Shown piece by piece: positions 16,121-27,984 of a stretch of DNA of 64,000 nt. The position numbers were made by a program, and so were the translations under genes. Origin of the DNA: Astropecten irregularis (taxonomy: Eukaryota > Echinodermata > Asteroidea > Paxillosida > Astropectinidae); assembly GCA_963971285.1 (NCBI GenBank), contig OZ020248.1, positions 25,719,764 through 25,783,763 on the forward strand, written 5' to 3'. The notes under the pieces are model-generated. The model saw only the letters and a program-made list of their open reading frames with translations. It did not search any database and was not told where the DNA came from. Every line of letters starts with the position of its first letter. Within the stretch, counting starts at the first letter, position 1.

Positions 16121-19100
16121 ATGACGGAGAAAATCGACATGAGTCTTGAGGACATCATTAAGCAGAATAAGACGAGTAAAAGAGGCGGCGGTGGCGGTAG
16201 AGGACGGGGCGGTAGGGGACGTGGTGCTTCACAGACGCGTGGTGGTGCACGGACGTCCAGAGGCGGTGGTGGAGCTGGAGGTGCCGGGGGTGGCGGTGCG
16301 ATTAGACGGCAGGGCAGAGGCGGCGGTGCACGCTCCACACCTTACTCACGGGTATAAATGACATGTTTTTTTTTCAATATGGGAAAAAAGCAAAGAATTT
16401 CGCACATGTATCAAATTCAAGGTTTTAAACATGTGCAAAGGCAAAAGTCAATGATTAATGAATGAGCTGTGCCGTGCAATGACAAAAGTCCGTTTTCAAA
16501 ATTCTTGTTAAAACTAAAATGTATCACAACTATGTAAAATGACGCTTAAATAACAGCACCTTAGTGTACGGTACGAGTGTTAACCACAAAAAGTGAAATT
16601 CTTATGAAGAATCATGATTTTGAAGCGTATATTTTGCCGGCACTGTCATGCATTCTTCTTGTTGGCCATGCCGACTTCTTTCTCTGAAGGTTATTTTGCT
16701 GGAGGTACGCTGACTACGCTCAATAGTACTGCAAATTAGCCAATGGAAACTTCAAATAATCGTTTGTAGGAAGATTAGTGGTCCTTAAAAATTGTTTGGC
16801 CTAAGTTGTTGTACTGGTGCCCCGGAGAATTGTATGTGTTCCATGAATTTAACATTTCCCGCACAATCATGTGGCATTTGTAAGGAAAATGTCCTCAGAT
16901 AACACAAAGAATTGGATTGAAAATCACCTCTTCACTTTACAGAATGCATCAAGCATGAAACAAAGATCTCTCATCGTGTGATGAAGGACCCAGACCCAAG
17001 CATGAGATCTTCTCGAGATCTTTGAATTACCTCCTGAAAGCTCCCCTGGTTACACCAGAATATTCCCCAAATCATTTTGCCTCTGTGAAGTGCTTTCTGG
17101 ATTCTTCAATCTTTGCATCCAGATCCCGCAGTCATGGGCCCTTTTCTAAACCTCAGCTGCGGCTCTGGCTCTGTCATCCATATGCTAAGAATATAGGTTT
17201 TGAAGCTAAAGCTCTGTTTTCCTTTTCAAAGACGAGAATCTACATGTGTACTTCCAAACCACAGCCAAAAGCCTTTAATTTGATACCCGTTATTTTAGAA
17301 TGAATTCACGAAATGGAGCTTGAGCCAGAGCCAAGGGCCTTTTCCAAACAGAGGCCCCATTTTGTGAATCCATTCTTAAATAACGGGTATCGAAATAGAG
17401 GCTTTTGGCTGCGGTTCGGAAGTAGAGTTAGTAGATTCTCTGGTTTGAAAAGGAAAACAGAGCTATGAAAATCCACAACCTATATTTTCCGCATATGTTT
17501 ACGGAGCCTGAGCCTAAGCCTCCGTTTTCCAAAGGCCCTTAGATAACACCCATCAATTCAAACTATTAACAGGTACCTAACCTCCTCTTTGTGTTGTCTG
17601 CTCAACCAGCCCAAACAGGTACCAGACCAGTGGCAGCATGACATGTACGAGGGCGGAGCCAGCTCAGGGAGGATGCAGTACAGAGTGGGAGGCGGGACGG
17701 CAAGTACAGCTAATCAACAAGGGAAGCTCTTGGTGTCCAATCTAGATTATGGAGTCTCGGACGCAGATATTCAGGTAGGGATGAATCCTAACCACACCTT
17801 CGCCAAACTAAATCCATCTCCAGTATGTTGCAGGATTTTGAATTACACAGGACTGTAGAGCCCAGGCACTGTAACTTTATATGGGGGCTTGATGGCCCAA
17901 CTTGGCCCAAGTCCAAAGAATGTGCCATAGGGATACTGCACAGTGTGGTATTTTGAAGGACACAGGACTGTAGAGCCCAGGCACTGTAACTTTATATGGG
18001 GCTTGATGGCCCATTTTGGTCCAAGTCCATAGAATGTGCCATAGGGATACTGCACAGTGTGGTATTATGAAGGATACAGGACTGTAGAGCCCAGGCACTA
18101 AATTTATAAGGGGCTTGAAGGACCAACTTGGCCCAAGTCCAAAGAATGTGCCGTAGGTTTGCTACGCAGTATAATATTTGCATTCTATGTGTATCGAGTG
18201 TGATGCTTTTACATTGATCCACTCATTAAGGGATGAATGCTACAGAAAATAACAGGTCACTAACACAGAGGGTGAAGCCATATCATGCTTTACCACATAT
18301 TGTAACCTGTGTACATTGTCATATGGCTAAGTGACACACTTGCCAACCTTACTGTTTAAAATCAACCAAAATCAACACCTAGAGCAGCGTGTCGACTCAG
18401 TTTATTTTGATCTTGAAACTTCTCTGTGTTCATATTACAGGAATTGTTTGCCGACTTTGGCGTCCTCCAACACGCCGCCGTTCACTACGAGCGCTCGGGC
18501 AGGAGTATGGGGACAGCGGACGTTGTCTTTCAACGGAGGGCGGATGCCATCAAAGCAATGAAACAGTACAACAATGTACCTCTCGACGGTAATGAAATAC
18601 AGCTCTGTAAACCTAATAACAACATCTATAGCTGCTTAGAAGACCGGAAGAGTACCTCTTGAAGGTAGATGCGGCAACACGCTGCTGCAGCGCATGCTCC
18701 CACAGATTGATTGATCTGTCTAGATTTATTTTGCGTTTTTTGCCCAGACACCAGTAGCTGTATATGGTGTCTTGATGGCCCAACTTAACCATAGGGCCTT
18801 TAGTACGAAGTGAGGCTTGAGGCAAGGCTTCGGATGTATTTTGCTACCGCCATTTTGTGTCTTTAATGAATTGAGATACATGTCGAGGCTGGGACCTTTC
18901 TCCGTCTTCGTCATGTGGCCCAATCCCTTCGTTTTGTGGGTTTTAAATGGCGTAAGCGAAGTAAGTCGCAAGGCTAGCCTCAAGCCTGGTTTCGTCAAGG
19001 CCCAAAGTATGCACCACAGTGTGTAATGCACAAAATACACTCTTTGTATGGCTCTGGTATGGTTCCCAGCCCACAATACAAAGGTTAGAAGAAGATCTCA

Positions 19101-21803
19101 ACCACGTAGGTTGCTTGATGTACTTCTGTCACAAACACATGTTTAGTTTGGTATGAAACAACATTGATAAAACTAGTTGGAAGTGCTCATCTGGGCCCAG
19201 TTTCATGGAATCCATTTTTGTTCTTACGGGCACAGCTAAGCATGATATCTATTTCATGGAATCCATAAGCACGACTTTCAGTTATGGAAGAATTTTTAGG
19301 GTAACCGTGATTATTTTCTGCTAACAACCTGTCATATGCATTCTGCAGAAAGTCCTTGCTTACCGGTGGAATTTTTGTTTACAGTAATGTATTCCATGAA
19401 ACTGGGTCCTGTTGGGCTTAACCAAACAAAGCAACTATACAATAAAGGACTTGCCATACAGAATTAAAGCTCTAACTTATATTTCATCTTTTGAATGTCG
19501 CCCTCTATAGGTAGCCCAATGAACATCCAGCTGGTGTCCTTGCCAGGCGAGTACGAGTCACCAATGCGGCAGCAGAGCTCACGAGGGGGCAACCAGGGAG
19601 CCAGGACACAACGTGGCCGAGGTGCAGGGTAAGAAACACCTGCTTTATTTAGGGGAAAGGGTAGATCGAGAAGAAGGGGTTAGCTCGGGAGGGAGGCTGG
19701 AAGCATGTGCTGGCTGCGGTGATGGCACTGATGTCGTCATCCAATACCTGATAGTTCACAGGACTGAGGACAATCCAAAAGGAGTTTGAATACTGAAATG
19801 TTGCTGAATGGACTCTTGAGCTGACTACAAGCTCAGGCCCTAAATTTGGTTCATCAAGTGCCAAGACAACATTTCCATTGTAAAGGGCACCTCAACTTGC
19901 ACATATCAGACTGTCTTGAACGTTTGAAAGGGGACACCAAGGTGAATGGCTTCTGTGGCCCCAGGAAGATTCCAAGCCCGAGAGCTAAATCTGACAAACA
20001 TGGTTACTGCATGATGTCTGATGAAGTGGTTGTTGCTACGAAAGCTCATGCTCTTTTTAAACTCTAGTTAGTCAATATACATGTAGTGCTACTTGTATTT
20101 TTGTATTTTATATGTTATCTGACTGACACGGCTACCCACCATTATATGCATGATGTCTGTAACAAACTATTCTATTGGGTCATTTGCGAAATTAAAAAAG
20201 AACATAGACGATGAAAGATTCATTTTCTTATGCATTTTGTCATCCAGTTCAAGGTAAATCTAATCTGTATCAGCTAGCATAGCCACTAGGCTTAATCTTG
20301 ACTACGCCAATTCATGAATCTTGAATCTAGTAGGACTTTGCATTCTATGTGTATCGAGTGTGATGCTTTTTCATTGATCCACTCATTAAGGGATGAATGC
20401 TACAGAAAATAACAGGTCACTAACACAGAGGGTGAAGCCATATCATGCTTTACCACATGTTGTAACCTGTGTACATTATTGTACCGACTAAGAACCTCTA
20501 CTTGCTCATCAGACTGTCTGAAAAATCTGTAAGAGGACACCAAGTCTAAAGGCAAATGTCTTCTGTGGCCCCAGTAAAATTTCAAGCCCGAGAGCTAAAT
20601 CTGACAAACAAGGGGCCTTTCTCAAAGCTCGGCTCCTGCTCCATTTCGAGAATCCATTTCAAAATTACAGGTATCAAAATAGAGACTTTTGGCTGCAGTT
20701 AGGAAGTAGATTCTCTGATTTGAAAAAGGAAATAGAGCTTCAGCTTCAATGAAAAACCACAACTTATATTTTGAGCATATGGATGACAGAGACGAAGCCG
20801 GAGCCTGAGCCGAGCTTTGAGAAAGGCACAAGGTTACTGGATGATGTCTGTAACAAGTTTCTTAGTTTCTTGATGACAAATTATTTTTTTATATGCGAGT
20901 TTATTTATTTCTTTTGTATGCAGCCGGACCCAGTTCCAGAGCAACAGAGGCAATCGTACCCAAGGGCGCGGTGGCTCCAGGGGGCGAGGTGGCCGCGGGC
21001 GTGGCCGAGGTGGAGCTAAAGGGCCAACGCCCACTGCAGAGGAGCTAGACGCACAGTTAGATGCATACAATGCACAGGTGGGTATTTAATTGTGTTTTGT
21101 TTTCCAATTGGCTGCCAATAAGGTTTTCCCATTACTACAGGTGTAGTCAATTTTTTTTTCTCAGAATCGCACGTGAAGTTTCGTCATTTTCACCGGTAAA
21201 TTTCCCCCATTGCCACACATGAAATATTGCGGTTAAAGCATTCAAGCATTCAACCACTGGTACTCACCACCTCAGGTGAGTTTCACCATTTCAACACAAG
21301 TACAAAATGATTCACTGCAGTCCCTGCCATAAGAACAACAACAATTTGCCAGTGAACCCAATGGACCCTTCCGGCCTGTCAATCCGGCCTGTTCGCATTG
21401 ACCAATTGGAGGACGCGAAAGCTTAACAACAGTTGCTAACAGTCATTGTCGTCCATTACCTCGGTCAAACTCGGTCACAAGCTGTTAAAAATGTGTCCTT
21501 GTTAAGGTGGGCTGGGCTTAAAAAGCAAAGCCGGAACGGTCCGTTGTGGTCTTGGCAGCAGTCTAGCAAGCATATGGTCTTGGGTTCGAACCCTTCCTGA
21601 GCAACCCTTTCTCTATTTCTAACAGATGCTCGACAGTAATAAGCATTCAGTGTTTGTTGTTTTTCGGTAATTTTTTACTATCGGCCAAGCTTTGCAGATA
21701 ATGTAGCAACTTACCGGTATTGACATTACATTTGATCAGTAGCAGAAATCATTTTTGACATCTGTGTTTTTTTCCCAACATCTCTTTTCAGATGGATAGT
21801 TAA
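16121..21803 (+). CDS. ALYREF: mRNA export adaptor ALY/REF (THO complex subunit 4), six coding exons
   Basis: Nuclear TREX-complex adaptor that binds RNA and the helicase UAP56/DDX39B and hands mRNA to the NXF1 exporter. Exons: 16121-16351, 17610-17774, 18441-18588, 19511-19628, 20924-21077, 21792-21803; the frame closes to 275 residues plus TAA. Start: [17 protein letters not shown] is the N-terminal UAP56-binding motif. Residues about 20-75 are an RGG-rich arm. The RRM spans about 115-195 (RNP2 LLVSNL; RNP1-like [18 protein letters not shown] as in vertebrates). The second RG-rich region is about 205-255, and the C-terminal UAP56-binding motif [15 protein letters not shown] ends the protein. 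The last exon codes only MDS plus stop. Introns carry a satellite, MITEs and a 145-bp duplication. Confidence 0.96.
17136..17540. repeat. Two inverted copies of a GC-skewed MITE in ALYREF intron 1
   Basis: A forward copy (about 17136-17345: CCTCAGCTGCGGCTCTGGCT ... GAGCCAGAGCCAAGGGCC) abuts a reversed copy (about 17332-17540). Both contain the modules CAGCCAAAAGCC, AACGGGTATC or its complement, and GAGAATCTAC. The same family is at 20612, 35750 and 37005. Confidence 0.7.
17846..18165 (-). repeat. 114-bp satellite, three tandem units, in ALYREF intron 2
   Basis: GACTGTAGAGCCCAGGCACT recurs at 17851, 17966 and 18080 (period 114-115 bp). The units hold GGCCCAAGTCCA, AGAATGTGCCATAGGGATAC and CACAGTGTGGTATT. 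The reverse complement forms the larger array at 50205-51045. Confidence 0.9.
18179..18325 (+). repeat. Copy 1 of a near-identical intronic duplication
   Basis: About 145 bp beginning TTGCATTCTATGTGTATCGA is repeated almost exactly at 20339-20485 in a later ALYREF intron, with only a few substitutions (ACATTG/TCATTG, ACATATTG/ACATGTTG). Confidence 0.9.
19193..19410 (+). repeat. MITE, GGGCCCAGTTTCATGGAATCC family
   Basis: Terminal inverted repeats GGGCCCAGTTTCATGGAATC and TTCCATGAAACTGGGTCC lie in ALYREF intron 3. Sister copy at 33395-33700. Confidence 0.75.
19855..20010 (+). repeat. Dispersed repeat, 'GGGGACACCAAGG...AGCCCGAGAGCTAAATC' copy 1
   Basis: AGACTGTCTTGAACGTTTGA, GGGGACACCAAGG, GCTTCTGTGGCCCCAG and AAGCCCGAGAGCTAAATCTG recur at 20505-20612 in ALYREF intron 4. 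A third, more distant relative is at 41006-41165. Confidence 0.7.
20339..20612 (+). repeat. Copy 2 of the intronic duplication plus adjoining dispersed repeat
   Basis: 20339-20485 repeats 18179-18325. 20505-20612 repeats 19905-20010 and ends at CTGACAAACA, directly before the MITE at 20612. Confidence 0.8.
20612..20829 (-). repeat. GC-skewed MITE copy in ALYREF intron 4
   Basis: Terminal inverted repeats GGCCTTTCTCAAAGCTCGGC and GCCGAGCTTTGAGAAAGGC. The interior has ATTTCAAAATTACAGGTATC and TTTTGGCTGCAGTTAGGAAG, as in sister copies. Confidence 0.75.
21120..21560 (+). repeat. Repeat-derived region in ALYREF intron 5
   Basis: About 21360-21500 is the reverse-oriented relative of 5340-5520. 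About 21490-21600 continues with a GCCGGAACGG stretch and a B-box-like GGGTTCGAACCC at 21584-21595. Confidence 0.5.
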
Positions 21804-24352
21804 AGATGTCCTGGCACTGCAGTGAGACATGCTAGTTTGATCGGGGAAGAGATTTTTCCAAAGTTACACTTCGGAAGCTCTGCAAAGTACCAAATCAAGA
21901 AAATGGATCGAATTTCTGCCGTTAAATAGATAATAATGTTGTTCAATTTTAACAAAACAAGTGCAAAGACTGAATGATGGGGTATTTTGGCTTCCTGGGG
22001 TAAGAAAGGGGTTTGAATATATGAGAGGCCAGTGTAACAGAGGGGTCACCATTTATTTTCTGGGTACCAGCTAAAATATTGGCCGGCTTTGCACCTAACT
22101 GGTTTCAGGTTCACCATGCTTAGCTAAAAATTACTGCTAAGCTGATTCCCATGCTAAGCAATGGGAATGCTACATGTCAAATGCTACATGGCGTTTGGTT
22201 GGTAACTGCTGAAAATCATTGCTTAGCAGATTACAAAGCTAAGCAGTGATTAGCTGAGTACCAGTCGCAGGCAACATACACCACATAGTGTTTTGGCCGG
22301 TGACCGATGTTTCCTAAGCAAACTTTGTTCTCGCTTAGCAGAACTTTTGAAATGCTGAACCAATTATACCAAAGCTGATTTTGTTTTGAACGTATGCAAT
22401 ACTGCATTGGCATTTCATGATATATACTTTGGAAATCATTTGCCCATTGGAAATCTTTCCCGTGTTTCACTTTGCTGAATTTATTTCTTTTGACCAAGAG
22501 TGAAATTTCCACAGGTTCAATGTATCTTTGAAGTTTGTCCATATCAAGGCTACAGGCTGTGGTTGTATTGTACACGTAGTGTCTTGTTTTTGTTCTTTTG
22601 CAAAGAGTTACTCTAACATGTCGCATTTCTTCCCCTTATTTTTGAAAGAAAATGTTGGATAGGTTTAAAAAACCTATTGTGAACTACCATAAACAATTAT
22701 TTAATTACATGAATTCAGTTGGTATTTGGTGTTTACATGACATAGTTTTGAAGGGTAAATTATGTTGAAAAGAAACGTTGCGCATAGATGTACATAACTT
22801 AAACACATTGTACGATTTCCCTGATCATGTTATTCCTTGCAGCTTTCTTTTTCCTTCAAAACTTTGTCTTATAAACCAACTGACTAAACCAACTTTATTC
22901 ATAAATGAGAATATTTTGTGTAGTTTAAAACAGGTTTTCTCACTAATATCATTCAATTTTGATTGGTAGAAACAAAGAAATGGGACAATAGAACAGTGTA
23001 AGAGTAAATCTTGATTTTCCGGAAAAAATATCAAACTTTTTTGTGTTATTCATCCCGAAGTTTCAGTATCTGTCATCTGTGGAATTGTGGATTAAGAAAA
23101 TCTGGTCCCTTTTTATGCACTTGTATTAATTTTCGAGCTAAAACAAACATGACAGTAAGGATGACACCTTATTTATTTTGAAAAGGGAACAAAAATTATA
23201 ACTGCTCACAGTGGTTCTGTTGCTCATTTTTTGTTTTCAAAACTGATTGGTAGATGTCGTTTTTCAGTTATCACGTTTTATAAAATGTCAAACTGTGTCG
23301 GGCCAGCATGTTTGTATACATGTAATTAAATTTGTTACCTCTTAAAAAAACCTGATCTATCATTTACTCAAAATTTCAGAAAATGAAAGACAAGTTCAAT
23401 AGATTTGTACTACGTTTGCAGCATTGTATTTGTGAGGACCATGCTTTGTAAATAGTTCCTCTTTTGTAAACAGAACGGTGGACATTTTGGAAGTTTAAAA
23501 ATGTGGGTTTTTTTTTTTCTTTTTTCTTTCGGTTTTTTTTTTGTGTGGTTGGAATTCAGAACTGTAGCTCAGAATTCAATCTCGCCCAAAATATAAATTG
23601 CTTACTGCGAAAAAGTGTTCGCTTTGGAAAGCACGGCCAAATATACAAATTCCTCATTATATTTCTAATCATAATTGAAGAATTTATTGAGGGGCAGTGT
23701 TTAGTCATGCCCATGTGGGTCTCGTTAATCATTTTCATGAAATATTCTTGTTATCGGGTCAACAAATCTGTATCACGATCACGTATCACTTGTGTGGCAA
23801 TTAATGCTACGTAGAAGAAATTTAAGCAGCCAAAAGGGTCAGTGGAGTTTTATGGTTACCAGCCAAAGTTTCACAGTGAATATATATCCGTTTTAATTGG
23901 TATCCCTCTTTGATAACGGTGTATTTAGACTCACAACAATTTACCTGGCTTTGTACTCTATTACACTGATATATGTCCCCTAAGCTCTCCGTGTATGATA
24001 TTGTTTTTAAACTTTTTAGTATTTTAGTTTCATAAGATTTTAAAGCTGTTCTCCCGTACAATATTTTAGTACTTTTTTGTTTGTATTAATACCTGTGAAT
24101 TTCTGAATGTGTGTGTAAAAGAGGGTTCAAATAAAAACACAGGTTTAAATTTACATGGAGGAAGTTTAAAAAAAGCATTTATTTTGTTCGAGTTATTTGT
24201 TTCTTTTGAAATGTTTATCGAAAACACTGAAAATTGGTTCCTTTAGTTGCCAAATTTAATAGGTTTTAGATATATTGTTTGGAATGTCTTCAAGAGATTT
24301 TCTTATTTGCAAATCTTGAAATCTTAACGTATAGAAAAATGTTCAAAAAGGT
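21804..24352 (+). other. ALYREF downstream region, possible 3'UTR
   Basis: No other gene is seen. Candidate poly(A) signals include AATAAA at 24130-24135. Whether the ALYREF transcript runs this far cannot be told. About 22080-22300 holds CTTAGCA-rich sequence with GTACCAGTCGCAGGCAAC, a module repeated near 54074. Confidence 0.4.
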
Positions 24353-24745
24353 TTAAGGTAGTACATGTACATGTTCAATGTATCATACTTTGGTAACATG
24401 CCGAAACAGAATTCTTCACAGATTTGCCTATAACTTTAATACAGGGTATAAAGATGGTGATGGGAGAAACATACCGTTCAAATTTGCCTGCCTGAAATGC
24501 TTTATTCATCCAGAAAAGAGTAAAACAATTGGCCAAAAATAATTTTGATCTATTAAAGATAAAAAAAAATAACAGTGAAAAGATTTTTGAAATAGTGTGG
24601 ATGTTTTTCACTGTTTTCTCAAAAAGTGGGCACCGTATGGGACTGAAACTTTCACAGATGACTGTTGCTGTATCTTTCTTGATATTTTTGCACATGAATC
24701 TGCATTTCTTTGACAAAAACCAAAGTATGATACTACCTTTATTAA
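24353..24745 (+). repeat. TTAA MITE family, near full-length copy
   Basis: Left end TTAAGGTAGTA with an insertion before ATCATACTTTGG. The interior has AAGATGGTGATGGGAG and TTTCTCAAAAAGTGGGCACC. Right end ACCAAAGTATGATACTACC. Confidence 0.8.
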
Positions 24746-25525
24746 CAACAAAGCAAGTTATGAAATGGCTTCCCTGGTTTCCTTTTTTATCATGTCATGA
24801 AAGTTCGAAGGGTACCAGCTTATATTGTGGCTATAGATAACACGCGAGTATTAATGGGAAGCGGCTACATGTAAGACACTTGTATGAATCAGTGTTTCAA
24901 GTCGTAGCCAATTAATTTTGACACTGTACGGCTTTGGGTCGTGTCCGAAGCACCTGGCTACGGCTTGACATCACACACTACCCTATGAGAAGTGGCTGCA
25001 GCCGCTGTCATAGACACTGTGTGTATTTAAGCCGTAGCCCCAACAAATTAGCACACGGCTGTCCTTGCAAACACGGAAATTGGCTCAATCACAAGAATAG
25101 CCCACTGTATCTCTTGCAGGCGTGGTTCGAGTAAGGCGTATTTAGTTTCCGTTTCTGGCCTTTCGATCGTCAATTTACCTCGTAAAGTATTTATTTCCTA
25201 CCTTTGTGTATAGTCGGTGAGTATATTTCATGTACTTTTGTAAATGGTCAGTTTTGATTGTTGTGAATTGTGTTGGAAACATGGAAATTACACGTTCTAG
25301 AGCGAGGCACCTGTGAATTTAATAAATAAAGTGAATGGCTGAATGCACTGTTGCCCACTACATTACATAGACGGGGTAGGCCTAACTTAAAGGGCATTTC
25401 CTTTTGTTCCACTCGAATCCAAAAAATATATTGCTAAAACTTGGCAACAGGCTTAATTATGTCCCTAGGCAATGTCAGGGGATTAAAAAGCACAGACAAT
25501 TTCACAATTGTACTGTCGAATTTAT
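24746..25525 (+). other. Intergenic, no gene seen
   Basis: About 24930-25050 holds a Harbinger-like fragment (GTGTCCGAAGCACCTGGCTA ... GCCGTAGCC). AATAAATAAAG at 25321-25331 and a good donor-like GTGAGT at 25217 are present, but nothing ties them to a gene. Confidence 0.4.
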
Positions 25526-25653
25526 GGTAAAAAGTAGACCCAGTAAATGGGGCGCTGAACTCCCTTTTTGACTTTTGGGGTTGACGGTCGGTCGTCAACC
25601 CCAAAAGTCAAAAAGGGAGTTCAGCGCCCCAGTTACTGGGTCTAGGTAAAAAG
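25526..25653. mobile_element. 110-bp foldback element with 9-bp target-site duplication
   Basis: Two 52-bp arms, 25535-25586 and 25593-25644, are reverse complements with a single mismatch, separated by the 6-nt loop GTCGGT. The hairpin is flanked exactly by the direct repeat GGTAAAAAG (25526-25534 and 25645-25653). A 9-bp duplication is typical of Mutator-like (MULE) insertions; that family assignment is an inference. There is no coding capacity. Confidence 0.9.
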
Positions 25654-25747
25654 CATTACTCCATTAGTATTAGGCCCTACCTGGTACAGTATTTTCCTTC
25701 CTCCATGGATAAAGGAAATAAAAACATTTGTTTTGCAAAATTGTTTG

Positions 25748-26216
25748 GAAAGAATTCACACTGACGACCATTACGGAAACAGGGTTATTTCCTCCAAGAG
25801 ATAACTTATTGGATGCAAGTCATAATGAACTTCGGAAAGAATTCCATTGACGGCCATCACTTGTGCAAACCTACGGGACCAACAGAGGGCGTTTTGATAA
25901 AAATGGCTACTGCTGCATTGGAAGTGTATAATTGTAGGTCAAAAACCCCTGAAAATCTCACTTTTTAGATAAGCTACACCAGTTTTCACTCCTGAGATTG
26001 AAGTTGATTATGACTTGCATCAAATAAGTTTTAAAACTCTTGGAGGAAAGAACCCTGTTTCCCGTCATGGCCGTCGTTGGAATTCTTTCCTCAGGGTTTT
26101 TTGACCTACAATGATACACTTCGAATGCAGCGGTAGCCATGTTTCTCATAACGCCCTCTCTGTCAGTCCCATAGGTTTGTGCACAAGTGATGGCCGTCAG
26201 TGGAATTCTTTCAAAA
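25748..26216. repeat. Complex inverted-repeat element
   Basis: Block A (about 25748-25800: AGAATTCACACTGACGACCA, CAGGGTTATTTCCTCCAAG) recurs inverted at about 26039-26092. Block B (about 25834-25952: AATTCCATTGACGGCCATCA ... GTAGGTCAAAAACCC) recurs inverted at about 26093-26216. The order is A-B-A'-B' rather than a simple palindrome. Confidence 0.8.
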
Positions 26217-27592
26217 AGAGGGCAGGGCTTTGATTTTTGAGGGAAATTATGGGGTAAAAATGGTAATGAAGATGCAATATTTTTCGGCTGCGCGAACAAA
26301 ATAACGTCATTCTATCAGACAGGTTGTTTTGAAGTTCGTAACAAGCGCGTACAAAAATTGTTTTTTTACACTAAAATGTTACACAAATTTTTTCAATCTA
26401 GGGTTTTAATGACTAAGAAATATTTGCAAAAAGTCAAAAATATCATTTTGAAACTGCAGTTTTTAAGCTAATATTAAGTAGTTTCCTTAAAACAACTGGC
26501 GGGTGCCTTCAAGTTACTCTTACCGAATTAATAATTACCGGTAAGATGAATGTAAAGTCAGTCACCATAAATGGACATGCTGGAGCAACTATGTTATATG
26601 TAAATTAGTTATTACTCATCGTGAGTAATGATCTCAAGTTACATTCTTCCGTCAATTGTCTTTGTTCACCTTTCGCTGACTCAAAGTTACTCAGTCTTTC
26701 CCCTGTGGCTGTGCCCCAAGTTGTGGTTCACTGAATCGATAATTTCAAATAAGGTCCAGGGTATATCGCAAAGCATTGTTGGATACATCTTGGTTGATCT
26801 GCGTATTCACGTGACACAGTGCACAAAGAGAACTGGCCACTAGTAAGCAGGTAGTGGCGCCCTTTCGACCCTTGTGCATATTTGATAAAAAGCCGCAGGA
26901 AAGATTAAGGGTTATCCTTCGCATCTCGAGTTACGATCGATCGATCTGCTTAAGCTGCAAATTAGCAGAATTCAGCGCAAGATTCACATCCAATGCTCAC
27001 TGGGTTTTAGCGTCAAATTTCTACTCGAGCTGAGTATTGGTAAGCAAGAAATACATAGTTTTGCAAACTACACACACACACAACTGAAAAATCCTTGCTA
27101 ATCCATAAAATAGGTTCTCGTAAGCACAATAAGCACATCTATTCCTGCTTTCATAAGCGCTGATTCTACGCTTACGGTAAGCAAAGCCATGAAATTGGGC
27201 CCTTTTTAACAAACCCGGTGGGCTCCTTCTGAACAAATATGAATTAAGCATGAGCCATGTTATTAATGCACACCATTGGCCTCCAGGGGTATTTTATTCT
27301 GTATATTTATAAAGCATTGCCTATTATGCAAACTCAATCATGCGTGACCTTGGAATGCTTCCTTTGAAAGATCTGTATTCTTACCGCATGATGTGTGACA
27401 TTTTTGCTATGGGCCTCGCACAATGCATGTTCCCCCGGGTCAAACCAGGAAGTGTCAAGATATTATATTGTCCGTGCTTGGAGTGAACAAAAAAATTCAC
27501 TCCCTTTTGGTAAAATACTTCTCTAGAAGTTTCATGAAAGCCTCTACTTTATCCTGTACTTTCAGGACGAAAACAGCATTATAAAAGGCTTT
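26217..27592 (+). other. Intergenic upstream of RhoGDI-1
   Basis: 26764-26880 is related to the first 150 bases of the window. About 27090-27202 is a truncated right end of the GGGCCAATTTCATGG MITE (CCATGAAATTGGGCCC). A non-coding first exon of RhoGDI-1 should lie somewhere upstream of 27985 but cannot be identified. Confidence 0.45.
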
Positions 27593-27953
27593 TAAAGGTA
27601 CAGTACAGGATTGGTAACATACCCAAACAGAAATGTTCACAGATTTACGTACAACTTTCATAGTATGAAGATGGTGCTGGTAGAAACATGCCGTTAAACT
27701 ATTTCCGCCTAAAATGCTGTATTTATCTAGAAATTAGCAAAACAACGACCGAAAACAGTTTTGATCTCAGGGTAAGATCAAGACCGTTCTGTATGTTTTA
27801 TAAGGAAATTTGAGTCGTTTTTTTGCTATTTTCTTGTGACTCTGATGTCCGATTGAGCTCAAACTTTCACAGGTTTATTATTGCATGCACATGCTGCGTC
27901 AGCCAAAGTGTGAGTGCAGTTATGTGACCTTTACCAATATTATACCTTTAAAG
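27593..27953 (+). repeat. TTAA MITE, subfamily b, full-length
   Basis: TTTTAAAGGTACAGTACAGG at the left and ACCAATATTATACCTTTAA at the right. The interior has AAGATGGTGCTGGTAGAAAC and GTCCGATTGAGCTCAAACTT. It sits just upstream of the first coding exon of RhoGDI-1. Confidence 0.8.
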
Positions 27954-27984
27954 TAAATCTTCTGTATTTGATTTTGCATCAGAC

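Noticed and set aside
16108-16338. Proline-rich minus-strand open frame
   Set aside because: It is the antisense of the Gly/Arg-rich first exon of ALYREF.
25140-25216. Non-coding first exon of RhoGDI-1
   Set aside because: Only a donor-like GTGAGT at 25217 supports it; many such sites occur by chance.
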